DNA of 32,520 bases from an uncultured Clostridia bacterium (lineage in GTDB: Bacteria; Bacillota; Clostridia; Oscillospirales; CAG-382), in assembly GCA_947628695.1 (NCBI GenBank), contig CANRAV010000021.1, positions 1-32,520 of the forward strand, read 5' to 3'. The notes under the pieces are model-generated. The model did no database searches. It saw only the letters and a list, made by a program, of their open reading frames with translations, and was not told the origin of the DNA. Within the stretch, counting starts at the first letter, position 1. Each line of letters begins with the position of its first letter. The translations under genes and the position numbers were made by a program. Shown here piece after piece: positions 1 through 6,420 of the stretch.

Positions 1-93
1 CTCCTCTCTCTAAGGCAAATCCTTTCTATCTGTGAATCTTTCCTTAACTATTGCAACTTGCTATTGCAATTTGCGAACAATAGTTTTTTAGAC

Positions 94-176
94 CCAAAGG
101 GCAGTCGCCCTTTGGAAACCCAATTTGGCAACGCAGGTTACGTGAAAGCGATGTAAAGGCTTGTCACACGTATGAA
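94..176 (+). repeat. Dispersed intergenic repeat, copy 1
   Basis: This 83-base segment matches 6155-6235 (same strand) and, more weakly, 6283-6364 (opposite strand). Shared blocks are CCAAAGGGC, CCCAATTTGGCAACGCA, AAAGCGATGT and CACGTATGAA. The 5' end forms a 9-bp stem (94-102 with 107-115). The same stem exists in copy 2 with a different loop, so structure is kept while loop sequence varies. Similarity to copy 3 runs on to about position 185. Confidence 0.75.
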
Positions 177-243
177 GCCTTTCATCTATAGTACAGCGCC
201 GAGGCCTCTACCCGCGAGCTTTAGCGAGCATACGATCAATAAC

Positions 244-276
244 GAATTTTCCGCGGGCATGTACCGCGGAAAATTC
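244..276. repeat. Perfect 13-bp palindrome
   Basis: GAATTTTCCGCGG (244-256) and its exact reverse complement (264-276) flank a 7-base loop. No T-run follows on either strand, so it is not an obvious terminator. It could be a protein site, an RNA hairpin or part of a mobile element. Confidence 0.8.
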
Positions 277-411
277 TCCTTGGATTCCCGCGAGTGCCTA
301 CCCTCACCCCCGCGGGGTGGGGGTAAGGCGCTACGGGGTCCCCATCGCGAACGTATGTGAGCAATGGGGTGTACGCAGACGCGAGTGAACGGGAATCTAT
401 AATAAACCGAA

Positions 412-444
412 GGCACCCCGGAAAACCGCGTTTTCCGGGGTGCC
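412..444. repeat. Perfect 14-bp stem-loop
   Basis: The arms GGCACCCCGGAAAA (412-425) and 431-444 are exact complements around loop CCGCG. A short T-run (AACCTTTT) follows on the plus strand. It could terminate a plus-strand transcript, but no plus-strand gene precedes it, so its role is open. Confidence 0.75.
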
Positions 445-466
445 AACCTTTTAGCCTATTCGGGGT

Positions 467-494
467 CCCCGAAAAGCCGTAAGGCTTTTTGGGG
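467..494 (-). terminator. Probable terminator of the XRE-DUF2807 gene
   Basis: Just downstream of the stop codon at 501, CCCCGAAAAGCC (467-478) pairs with 483-494 with one G-U type mismatch around loop GTAA. The A- and T-rich inner stem resembles bidirectional terminators, but no clean U-run follows on the minus strand. Confidence 0.5.
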
Positions 495-500
495 GAATTT

Positions 501-1787
501 CTACCCTCTTTTAAGGACTTTAAGCTTTGCATGCTCTCCAAGGCTTTCGCGCGAGTGCGTCTTTATGCGGCCTAAGGTTATGCCTGCGCTGCCCTTGGCG
601 GTAATATCGGCGCTGTCGGCGGTAAGCTTTCCGCCTGCAAAGTCGGACGCGCCGGAGACCGTAAGCGTCAATTTGTCCACCTCGCCCGCGGCCTTTATGT
701 CGCCGCTTCCGCTAACCTTCACGGTCATGTCGCCGGTGACGTTTTCCGCCTCAAAGCCGCAGCTGCCGGCGATGGAAAGCGAAAGGTTCCTTGCGCTCCC
801 GACGGAAACGTCGGCGCTGCCGGCAACCCTTACGCCGAGGTTCGCCGCGCTGTCTATCCTTACGTCGCTGCTGCCGGTTACGGTTATGTCCGCGCTTTCC
901 GACGCGCTTTTTGCGTACAGGTCGCAAGACCCGGTGGTGTTTGCCTCAAGCGCGCCGCAGTCCGCAAAGCGCACGTCGGCACTGCCGGAAACGACTGCCT
1001 TCACCTGCGAAAACGCAAGGGTCACGTCAACGCTTCCGCTTCCGCTTTGGTCAAGCAGAAGCCTGTTTCCCGTTTCCACAGGCAGCTTTACTGTAAGTCT
1101 TGTCTCCGGCTCGTCGGAGCTGCCGTTTGCGCCGTCCGCGCCGCAGCTTATAAAAAGCGTGCCGTCTCGCAGCTCTGCCGTAAGCGCGTCCACTATTCTG
1201 CCGTCGCCGACGGCCTCAAAGCCGCCGGGTGACGAGCTTTCCACCTTTACGTTTACTCTGCTTTGGCACTTAAGCTCCAGCGAGTCGAACATTTCGTCTA
1301 TCTGCTTTTTAAGCTCCTTTGTGCCGTAGAAGCGGTGCCCGGACGCCTTCGGCTTGTAAAAGCGTATCTCGCCCTCTCCCCTGTTCTCCGCAACGCGGGT
1401 GTTGAGGTTGGCAGTGCTGCCGTCTTCAAAGTACGCGATGCCTGCGGCCGTGTCGATGTTTTTTACCGCTTTGGAGGAGTAGCAGGCGCAGCTTTTGCTG
1501 CAAAAGACGAAGTCAAGCCCTTCGTATTTGTCCGGGAAGCTTTCCCTTTCGCTGTACGAAGCGCCAAACAGCTCGTCCATTGTAAGAGAGAGCGTCTTCG
1601 CTATCTCCGGCAGCAGCGCCACGTCGGGAAGGCCGTTTTCCGTCTCCCACTTAGACACAGCCTGCGGCGTTATGCCGAGGCATGCCGCAAACGCCTCCTG
1701 AGTAAGGCCGGCCTTTCTTCGGCTTTCGGCTATCACCGCGCCGAGGGTTCTTTTTTTATGTGCTTCTTTGCTTTTTCCAAAGAACAT
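501..1787 (-). CDS. XRE-family regulator fused to a DUF2807/DUF4097-like repeat domain
   Basis: The 428-residue protein has an XRE helix-turn-helix at residues 15-74, with a Gly-Leu-Thr-Gln-Glu start to helix 2 and the recognition stretch TPQAVSKWE, typical of Cro/CI-type DNA binding. Residues about 75-185 are unassigned and contain a Cys-rich patch (CSKSCAC). Residues about 190-415 hold roughly nine Gly-Ser/Ala-rich repeats (GSGSVDV, GSADVRF, GSCDLYA, GSSDVRI, GSADVSV, GSGDIKA and others) about 18-20 residues apart, as in the beta-solenoid 'GIN' domain DUF2807. That domain is usually extracytoplasmic, yet I see no signal peptide or membrane segment. Start: GGAGAGG lies 9 bases upstream (1797-1803) and a good promoter precedes it. 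An operator-like inverted repeat over that promoter suggests autoregulation. HTH assignment is firm; the C-terminal family is assigned by repeat pattern only. Confidence 0.85.
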   Translation of the reverse strand: MFFGKSKEAHKKRTLGAVIAESRRKAGLTQEAFAACLGITPQAVSKWETENGLPDVALLPEIAKTLSLTMDELFGASYSERESFPDKYEGLDFVFCSKSCACYSSKAVKNIDTAAGIAYFEDGSTANLNTRVAENRGEGEIRFYKPKASGHRFYGTKELKKQIDEMFDSLELKCQSRVNVKVESSSPGGFEAVGDGRIVDALTAELRDGTLFISCGADGANGSSDEPETRLTVKLPVETGNRLLLDQSGSGSVDVTLAFSQVKAVVSGSADVRFADCGALEANTTGSCDLYAKSASESADITVTGSSDVRIDSAANLGVRVAGSADVSVGSARNLSLSIAGSCGFEAENVTGDMTVKVSGSGDIKAAGEVDKLTLTVSGASDFAGGKLTADSADITAKGSAGITLGRIKTHSRESLGEHAKLKVLKRG

Positions 1788-1812
1788 TTATTTCATCCTC
1801 TCCGTAAAAATA

Positions 1813-1855
1813 CCGCACGCGTGCTTTATGCCTTTATTATAAAACATGCGTGCGG
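1813..1855. promoter_or_regulatory. Candidate operator over the XRE promoter
   Basis: CCGCACGCGTG (1813-1823) and CATGCGTGCGG (1845-1855) are inverted copies matching at 10 of 11 positions. One arm sits in the -35/-10 spacer and the other around the transcription start. This is where a repressor would act; binding by the XRE protein itself is inference. Confidence 0.6.
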
Positions 1856-1864
1856 ATATTTCAA
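1836..1864 (-). promoter_or_regulatory. Promoter of the XRE-DUF2807 gene
   Basis: On the minus strand a TTGAAA -35 (1859-1864) and a TATAAT -10 (1836-1841) are 17 bases apart. Transcription would start near 1829, about 40 bases before the ATG. Confidence 0.75.
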
Positions 1865-1911
1865 TAATCTTACCGTTTAGTTAAAAGTAAAGCAGGAGTT
1901 GAATTCGGGCG

Positions 1912-1955
1912 AAAAACGGCGCGTTTTAAGCCGCAGACTAAACGAAAAGTTTAGT
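1912..1955 (-). terminator. Hairpins ending the DUF1836-ybaK transcript
   Basis: A 7-bp stem ACTAAAC/GTTTAGT with loop GAAAA (1937-1955) overlaps the ybaK stop codon. A second small stem of AAAACG/CGTTTT (about 1912-1927), followed by T on the minus strand, lies just beyond. Confidence 0.5.
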
Positions 1956-2428
1956 TATTCGGCAGTCAGCGGGCAGACGTCGGCGTGCAGGAAGGCTATA
2001 AGCTTTTCGGCGTTTACGAGAAGCTGCATACCTCTTACACCGGCGCTTACGGTTATTTCGTCGAAAAGTATGACAGTCTCGTCAAAATAGGTGGGGAAGC
2101 TTTTCTTCATCCCCACGGGTGAGCAGCCGCCGCGTATATATCCGGTGGTCGGAAGCAGCTCCTTTACGTGAAGCAGCTCTACCCTTTTGTTGCCGCTGTG
2201 CTTGGCAGCCGCTTTCAAATCCAGCTCTGCCTCCACGGGAATGCAGAAGACGCAAAAGCCCGTTTTGTCCCCCTTGGCGACAAGGGTTTTAAAAACCGTC
2301 TCCGCAGGCAGCCCAATTTGTGCGGCGACCTTTGCGCCGGAAAGGTCGTTTTCGTCGCAATCGTATTCATAGGTTTTGTAGCCTATCCCGGCAGAGTCGA
2401 GAAGGCGCATGGCGTTTGTCTTTGTCAT
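1955..2428 (-). CDS. ybaK: YbaK/EbsC-type Cys-tRNA(Pro) deacylase
   Basis: This 157-residue protein matches the YbaK/EbsC family of trans-editing enzymes, which hydrolyse cysteine mischarged on tRNA(Pro). The family pattern is clear: an N-terminal TNAMRLLDSAGI segment, the VFKTLVAKGD core with its conserved Lys, and the GYIRGGCSPVGMKK loop near residues 95-108. Length is normal (about 155-160). I start it at the ATG at 2428, which overlaps the DUF1836 stop in a 4-base ATGA, rather than 36 bases upstream where the frame runs inside that gene; AGGACGG precedes the ATG. The overlap implies translational coupling. Function rests on family similarity only. Confidence 0.92.
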   Translation of the reverse strand: MTKTNAMRLLDSAGIGYKTYEYDCDENDLSGAKVAAQIGLPAETVFKTLVAKGDKTGFCVFCIPVEAELDLKAAAKHSGNKRVELLHVKELLPTTGYIRGGCSPVGMKKSFPTYFDETVILFDEITVSAGVRGMQLLVNAEKLIAFLHADVCPLTAE

Positions 2429-2934
2429 TCCGTCCTGTCCCCGCTGTTCTCCGCCACAAGGCACTTTACGTACAGCATGTCCGCAACAGCCGTTGTAACG
2501 GCTTTAAGTATCTTGTCTGCGGCAGTCGAAGCCTCCGCCCGCTCTGCCTTCTTACCGCGGAATATCTCGTCAATGGCGCCGTCAAGAGACGAGCAGAACA
2601 TGTCAAACGCCTCCGCCGTGTGGCGGCCCTCAAGCAGCACGCTTATGCCGGCGCATATCTCCGAAAGGCTTATGTAGTTTTTAAGCACGCACACTATGTA
2701 TATGAACGCGATGTGGTACCTTGTGTATTTCTTGTTCACCGGTGCTGGCGTTATCTTCTGCTTTACGTAGTTGTTTATCATGGCAGAGGTCAGTATTTTG
2801 TCCTCTTCGCTTTCCTTGAATATGGAAAGGTATTTGTCCAGCACCACAAGAACCTGATCCATGTACAGGTCTATGTCCGGCAGAAGCTCCCACCTCGGTG
2901 CGCGGTATTCGGATATATCTTTGTAGTTAAGCAC
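2425..2934 (-). CDS. DUF1836 domain protein, probable transcriptional regulator
   Basis: A 169-residue protein of the DUF1836 family, recognised by the ELLPDIDLYMDQVLVVLDKYLS opening, the SAMINNYVK segment and the KYTRYHIAFIYIVCVLKN helix, which resemble a MerR-like winged helix. From memory, a Bacillus subtilis member (YkrK) was described as a repressor; I could not check this. The longest frame begins at 2970, but that falls inside the promoter -10 region, and the ATG at 2955 coincides with the predicted transcription start. The GTG at 2934 with AGGGGAAGG just upstream (2938-2946) is therefore the better start. The gene is divergent from the acyl-CoA synthetase and may regulate it and itself; this is inference. 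Confidence 0.8.
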   Translation of the reverse strand: MLNYKDISEYRAPRWELLPDIDLYMDQVLVVLDKYLSIFKESEEDKILTSAMINNYVKQKITPAPVNKKYTRYHIAFIYIVCVLKNYISLSEICAGISVLLEGRHTAEAFDMFCSSLDGAIDEIFRGKKAERAEASTAADKILKAVTTAVADMLYVKCLVAENSGDRTE

Positions 2935-2960
2935 TCGCCTTCCCCTCGCTTTCATTATAC

Positions 2961-2989
2961 ATTGTATCACGCATATACAATTTAGTCAA
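2961..2989 (-). promoter_or_regulatory. Promoter of DUF1836-ybaK with an inverted repeat
   Basis: Minus-strand TTGACT (2984-2989) and TACAAT (2961-2966) are 17 bases apart. ATTGTAT (2961-2967) and ATACAAT (2975-2981) form a 7-bp inverted repeat covering the -10 and spacer, a possible operator. Confidence 0.75.
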
Positions 2990-3020
2990 CAAAAAAATGT
3001 AATATTGTTTGATAAAACTA

Positions 3021-3049
3021 TTGACATAGTAATATAAATCGTTTATAAT
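3021..3049 (+). promoter_or_regulatory. Consensus promoter of the acyl-CoA synthetase
   Basis: TTGACA (3021-3026) and TATAAT (3044-3049) are exact consensus hexamers with a 17-base spacer, followed by AGGGAGG (3074-3080) 10 bases before the ATG. It fires away from the DUF1836 promoter, with the -35 boxes about 30 bases apart. Confidence 0.88.
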
Positions 3050-3090
3050 AGTTTTTGAAAACAGGTACATTATAGGGAGGATATTGTATT

Positions 3091-4758
3091 ATGGACACAG
3101 CTGTAAAGTACAACAAGGTTCAGCCGATTGATTCCATGCGCGACATGATGCTTAAATGCGTCGCAGCCATGGGGGACAAGACGCTTTTTAAGTACAAAAG
3201 GGACGGCGCCGTTGTTGACGTAAGCGCCAAGGAATTTTACAGTCAAACCGTCGATTTGGGCAATGCGCTTGCAAAGCGCGGCTTTGTCAAGGGCTGTCAC
3301 ATAGCCTGCATCGGCGCAAACAGTTACAACTGGCTTGTCGTTTACCTAAGCACGCTTTGCGGGCAGAACGTCGTAGTACCCATTGACAAGGACATGCCCG
3401 AAAAGGACCTGGTGAACGTCGTTGACCACAGCGAAAGCGCGGTGGTTTTCTGCGACAAGGCGTATTTACATATATTTGAAGATCACAAGGAAGAGCTTAA
3501 AAACGTAAAGCTTGTAGCCTGCCTTAATGCGGAGGAAGGGCTTTCGCTTTCCGTGCTTATAGAGGAGGGTCACGCCCTCACTGCCGAAGGGTATGGCGAG
3601 TACCTTGCCGCCACAAGCCCGGACAAAGAGCTTAAGATGCTGGTTTACACCTCCGGCACCACAGGGCACCCGAAGGGCGTTATGCTTTCGCAGCACAACC
3701 TGCGCTCCGGCGTTTACTACGGGCTGATGGTTGAGAACGTGGAGGAGCGCTGTCTTTCCGTGCTGCCCTATCACCACACCTACGAGGCGGTTTGCGGCCT
3801 TCTTGTAAGCATACACAAGCACAACTGCATATGCATAAACGATTCGCTGCGCGCTGTTCTGCCGAATCTGCAGCTTTACAAGCCGGTTTACATAATGGTT
3901 GTTCCCGCCTTTGCGGAGCTTTTCTACAAGCGCGTTTGGGCTGCTCTTGAGGAAAAGGGCAAGGCCGGCACGGTTAGGAAGCTTATAAAGGTTTCAAACG
4001 GGCTTAGGAAGATAGGCATCGACCTTAGGCGCAAGTTCTTCAAGCAGATAATAGACAACTTCGGCGGCGAGCTTAGGCAGATAATCTGCGGCGGTGCGCC
4101 CATGCGTGCGGACGTTGGCGAGTTCTTCACGAACATCGGCATAGGCATGAACATCGGCTACGGGATTACGGAGTGTTCACCGCTTGTTTCCGTCAACCAG
4201 ACAATTGACAACGACTTTACCTCCGTCGGCGCGATGCTTCCCTGCCTGGAGCTTAAGATAGACGACCCGGACGAGGACGGCAACGGCGAGATATGCGTGA
4301 AGGGCGACGTTGTCATGATGGGCTACTACAAGGACCCGGAGCAGACTGCGGAGGTGCTTAAGGACGGCTGGTTCAGCACCGGCGACCTCGGGCATTTCAC
4401 CAACCACAAGCTTTACATAACGGGCAGGAAGAAGAACCTTATCGTCCTTGAAAACGGCAAAAACGTCTTCCCGGAGGAGATTGAGAACTACATCTACTCT
4501 ATCCCCTACGTAAAGGACGTTGTGGTGTACTCTGTGAAGGACGAGAAGGGCTCGGAGACGGCGCTTTGCGCGGAGGGCTTCCTCGACATGGACGTCATCC
4601 CCAAGACCGGCAAGCCGGAGGACGTGTTTAAGGCGGACATCTCCGCCGTGCTGAAGGAGCTTCCTTCGTACAAGCACATAAACAAGGTGGTTTTGAGGGA
4701 CGAGGAATTCCCGAAGACCTCTTCCAAGAAGATAAGAAGAAACGCTTTGAAGAAATAG
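3091..4758 (+). CDS. Long-chain acyl-CoA synthetase (AMP-forming)
   Basis: This 555-residue adenylate-forming enzyme should activate a fatty acid with ATP and CoA through an acyl-AMP. Visible motifs in order: the P-loop-like YTSGTTGHPKGVMLS at about residues 183-197; GYGITECSPLV near 355; GWFSTGDLG near 426; GRKKNLIVLENGKNVFPEEIE near 447-467; and the C-terminal catalytic Lys region KTSSKKIRR near 543-551. Length and motif order fit the FadD/long-chain group rather than short acetyl-CoA synthetases. There is no signal peptide or membrane helix. It is transcribed alone, with its own consensus promoter and terminator. The substrate cannot be told from sequence; phospholipid remodelling or fatty acid salvage is likely. 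Confidence 0.9.
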   Translation: MDTAVKYNKVQPIDSMRDMMLKCVAAMGDKTLFKYKRDGAVVDVSAKEFYSQTVDLGNALAKRGFVKGCHIACIGANSYNWLVVYLSTLCGQNVVVPIDKDMPEKDLVNVVDHSESAVVFCDKAYLHIFEDHKEELKNVKLVACLNAEEGLSLSVLIEEGHALTAEGYGEYLAATSPDKELKMLVYTSGTTGHPKGVMLSQHNLRSGVYYGLMVENVEERCLSVLPYHHTYEAVCGLLVSIHKHNCICINDSLRAVLPNLQLYKPVYIMVVPAFAELFYKRVWAALEEKGKAGTVRKLIKVSNGLRKIGIDLRRKFFKQIIDNFGGELRQIICGGAPMRADVGEFFTNIGIGMNIGYGITECSPLVSVNQTIDNDFTSVGAMLPCLELKIDDPDEDGNGEICVKGDVVMMGYYKDPEQTAEVLKDGWFSTGDLGHFTNHKLYITGRKKNLIVLENGKNVFPEEIENYIYSIPYVKDVVVYSVKDEKGSETALCAEGFLDMDVIPKTGKPEDVFKADISAVLKELPSYKHINKVVLRDEEFPKTSSKKIRRNALKK

Positions 4759-4766
4759 TGAGTTTG

Positions 4767-4800
4767 AAAAAAGCGGGGAGCTGCAGCTCTTCGCTTTTTT
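4767..4800 (+). terminator. Terminator of the acyl-CoA synthetase
   Basis: AAAAAAGCG (4767-4775) pairs with CGCTTTTTT (4792-4800), with a further GAGCTGCAGCTC palindrome inside. It is a typical intrinsic terminator eight bases after the stop codon. Confidence 0.85.
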
Positions 4801-4813
4801 CTGTCTAAAATAC

Positions 4814-4842
4814 TTGAAAAAAGCAGAAATATGTAATATAAT
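4814..4842 (+). promoter_or_regulatory. Promoter of upp
   Basis: TTGAAA (4814-4819) and TATAAT (4837-4842) are 17 bases apart. AGGAG at 4861-4865 is well placed before the ATG at 4872. Confidence 0.8.
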
Positions 4843-4871
4843 GTAGTTACAAAAAGAAAAAGGAGACAGTT

Positions 4872-5501
4872 ATGGGAAAATTGCATATTGTTGACCATCC
4901 GCTTATTCAGCACAAGCTTACTATCATGCGTGACAAGCACACCGGTGCAAAGGATTTTCGCGTTCTCCTTGACGAGATTTCCATGTTAATGGGCTACGAG
5001 GTTACAAGGGATTTTCCGCTTTGCGACGTTAATATCGAAACCCCGATGACGCACATGACGGGCAAAAAGATTGCCGGCAAGAAGCTTGCCATAGTCCCCA
5101 TACTTCGCGCAGGGCTTGGCATGGTGGACGGGCTTTTGAAGCTTTTGCCCGTTGCCAAAGTCGGGCACATAGGGCTTTACCGCGACCCCGTCACGCACAC
5201 ACCCGTGGTTTACTACTGCAAGCTGCCGACCGATATTGACGAGCGCATCGTTGTAGTTTGCGACCCGATGCTTGCCACCGGCGGCAGCGCCTCCGACGCG
5301 ATAAGCATGCTTAAGGAAAAGGGCTGTAAAAACATAAGGCTTATGTGCCTTGTCTCCGCACCGGAGGGCGTAAGCAAGGTGCAAAACGACCACCCGGACG
5401 TTGAGATTTTCACCGCCGCTCTTGACAAGGAGCTTAACGAAAACTGCTATATCGTCCCCGGACTTGGCGACGCGGGCGACAGGCTTTTCGGCACCAAATA
5501 G
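4872..5501 (+). CDS. upp: Uracil phosphoribosyltransferase
   Basis: The 209-residue cytosolic enzyme converts uracil and PRPP to UMP in pyrimidine salvage. Diagnostic stretches are all present: the N-terminal [19 protein letters not shown], the dimer/active-site loop [12 protein letters not shown] near residues 76-87, the PRPP-binding [13 protein letters not shown] at about 127-140, and the C-terminal uracil-binding [14 protein letters not shown]. Length equals that of other bacterial Upp proteins. It has its own promoter, and no terminator separates it from the cyclophilin gene 16 bases downstream, so the two are probably cotranscribed. Confidence 0.97.
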   Translation: MGKLHIVDHPLIQHKLTIMRDKHTGAKDFRVLLDEISMLMGYEVTRDFPLCDVNIETPMTHMTGKKIAGKKLAIVPILRAGLGMVDGLLKLLPVAKVGHIGLYRDPVTHTPVVYYCKLPTDIDERIVVVCDPMLATGGSASDAISMLKEKGCKNIRLMCLVSAPEGVSKVQNDHPDVEIFTAALDKELNENCYIVPGLGDAGDRLFGTK

Positions 5502-5517
5502 CATTCGGAGGGCACTT

Positions 5518-6009
5518 ATGGCAAAGGTTTTGATACAGACAGAGGGCTTCGGAGACATAACGGTGGAGCTTGACGAAAGCGCCGCACCCGTCACCTGCGA
5601 AAACTTTTTAAGCCTTGTAAAGAGCGGGTTTTACGACGGGCTTACCTTCCACCGCATAATACGCGGGTTTATGATTCAGGGCGGCGACCCGCGCGGCAAC
5701 GGCACGGGCGGCAGCGGCAAAAACATAAAGGGCGAGTTTGCCGCAAACGGCGTTCCGAACCCCATCTCGCACAAGCGCGGCGTTATATCCATGGCGCGCG
5801 CTGCCGACTTCAACAGCGCTTCAAGCCAGTTCTTTATAGTGCACGAGGACGCCGTGTTCCTTGACGGGCAGTACGCCGCGTTCGGGCGCGTGACGGGCGG
5901 GATGGACGCAGTGGACGCAATCGCAGGCCTTGTGCACCCCATTGACGGCAACGGCACCGTCCCTCCGGACAGGCAGCCGGTTATCGTAAAGATGTCGGTC
6001 GTCGAATAG
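5518..6009 (+). CDS. Cyclophilin-type peptidyl-prolyl cis-trans isomerase
   Basis: A 163-residue cytoplasmic cyclophilin with no signal peptide. It shows the catalytic core FHRIIRGFMIQGGDPRGNGTGG (Arg in FHRI, then FMIQGGD), the SMARAADFNSASSQFFI segment, and LDGQYAAFGRVTGGMDAVDAI near the C-terminus, so the active site looks complete. I start at the ATG at 5518 because GGAGGG (5507-5512) lies five bases upstream; the longer open frame overlaps upp. It follows upp in the same transcript and ends before a strong hairpin at 6057. Family members assist proline isomerisation during folding; specific clients are unknown. Confidence 0.94.
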   Translation: MAKVLIQTEGFGDITVELDESAAPVTCENFLSLVKSGFYDGLTFHRIIRGFMIQGGDPRGNGTGGSGKNIKGEFAANGVPNPISHKRGVISMARAADFNSASSQFFIVHEDAVFLDGQYAAFGRVTGGMDAVDAIAGLVHPIDGNGTVPPDRQPVIVKMSVVE

Positions 6010-6056
6010 GGCTTTACTTATTATTATTTATTATTTTGGACGTTTATTATTATTTT

Positions 6057-6084
6057 GGACGGGCTTTTCGCCCGTCCTTGTTTT
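6057..6084 (+). terminator. Terminator of upp-cyclophilin
   Basis: GGACGGGC (6057-6064) pairs with GCCCGTCC (6070-6077) around loop TTTTC and is followed by TTGTTTTT. Its stem-loop is an exact inverted duplicate of the one at 6380-6400. Confidence 0.88.
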
Positions 6085-6087
6085 TAT

Positions 6088-6110
6088 ATGAGGGGACTCG
6101 GTCCCCTCAT
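6088..6110. repeat. Perfect 10-bp stem-loop
   Basis: ATGAGGGGAC (6088-6097) pairs exactly with 6101-6110 around loop TCG. No T-run follows on either strand, so its purpose is unclear. Confidence 0.75.
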
Positions 6111-6154
6111 GGCTCTCTAATTAAGGCTTTTTTAATTATTAAGCTTTTATTTTT

Positions 6155-6235
6155 CCAAAGGGCACAGCCCTTTGAATCCCAATTTGGCAACGCAAGATGC
6201 GTCAAAGCGATGTTCAGGCTGTTTGCACGTATGAA
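6155..6235 (+). repeat. Dispersed intergenic repeat, copy 2
   Basis: It aligns over its full length with copy 1 at 94-176, with exact blocks CCCAATTTGGCAACGCA, AAAGCGATGT and CACGTATGAA. Its 5' hairpin (6156-6163 with 6167-6174) keeps the stem seen in copy 1 with a different loop. Confidence 0.75.
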
Positions 6236-6282
6236 ACGCCCACGCTTTAGATTGAAGCAAAAATCTTGGTAGGGAAAGGCTA

Positions 6283-6364
6283 CATACGTGTGGGAGGTTT
6301 TACAACGCTGAGACGTAACCTGCGCTGCCGGCACGGGTTTTGGGCGGGCTGTGCCCTTTGGGTC
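6283..6364 (-). repeat. Dispersed intergenic repeat, copy 3 (inverted, diverged)
   Basis: Read on the minus strand it contains AGACCCAAAGGGCA, GCGCAGGTTACGT and CACACGTATG followed by AGCCTTTC, matching copy 1 in order and spacing. The middle block AATTTGGCAA is diverged. With copy 2 it forms an imperfect inverted pair. Confidence 0.65.
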
Positions 6365-6375
6365 TTCCGAAAAAA

Positions 6376-6400
6376 ATCCGGACGGGCGAAAAGCCCGTCC
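6376..6400 (-). terminator. Terminator of the zinc-ribbon membrane gene
   Basis: On the minus strand a GGACGGGC/GCCCGTCC stem (6380-6400) is followed by GGA and seven T. The 21-base stem-loop is identical, inverted, to 6057-6077. Confidence 0.85.
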
Positions 6401-6420
6401 GAAATAATATATGCTTTTAC

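Larger units (their letters stand above)
1..500. other. Gene-free, hairpin-rich intergenic region
   Basis: I see no credible gene here: the short open frames lack ribosome binding sites and overlap palindromes. The stretch holds a 13-base tandem direct repeat (48-60 and 61-73, 12 of 13 identical), one copy of a dispersed repeat (94-176), a perfect 13-bp stem at 244-276, a GC-rich inverted repeat at about 297-327, a perfect 14-bp stem at 412-444 and a terminator-like hairpin at 467-494. The octamer GATTCCCG at 283-290 recurs inverted at 390-397. It may be the decayed remains of a small mobile element or a structured non-coding RNA; nothing decides between them. Confidence 0.6.
6010..6420. other. 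Gene-free region between convergent genes, built of nested inverted repeats
   Basis: No credible gene. In order it holds: a 13-base direct repeat (6030-6042 and 6049-6061), a terminator (6057-6077), a perfect 10-bp stem with a 3-base loop (6088-6110), an AT-rich AATTAA/TTAATT stem near 6118-6137, repeat copy 2 (6155-6235, plus), repeat copy 3 (6283-6364, minus), and an inverted copy of the first terminator (6380-6400). The outer 29-base arms, 6049-6077 and 6380-6408, are complementary at 28 of 29 positions, giving a unit of 360 bases. Confidence 0.7.

Noticed and set aside
1-73. CRISPR array or iteron origin from the 13-base tandem repeat
   Set aside because: Only two adjacent units without spacers are seen, with no cas or replication genes nearby.
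172-541. Short open frames in the first 541 bases
   Set aside because: They cross perfect palindromes and lack ribosome binding sites; their products are Arg/Pro-rich with no recognisable pattern.
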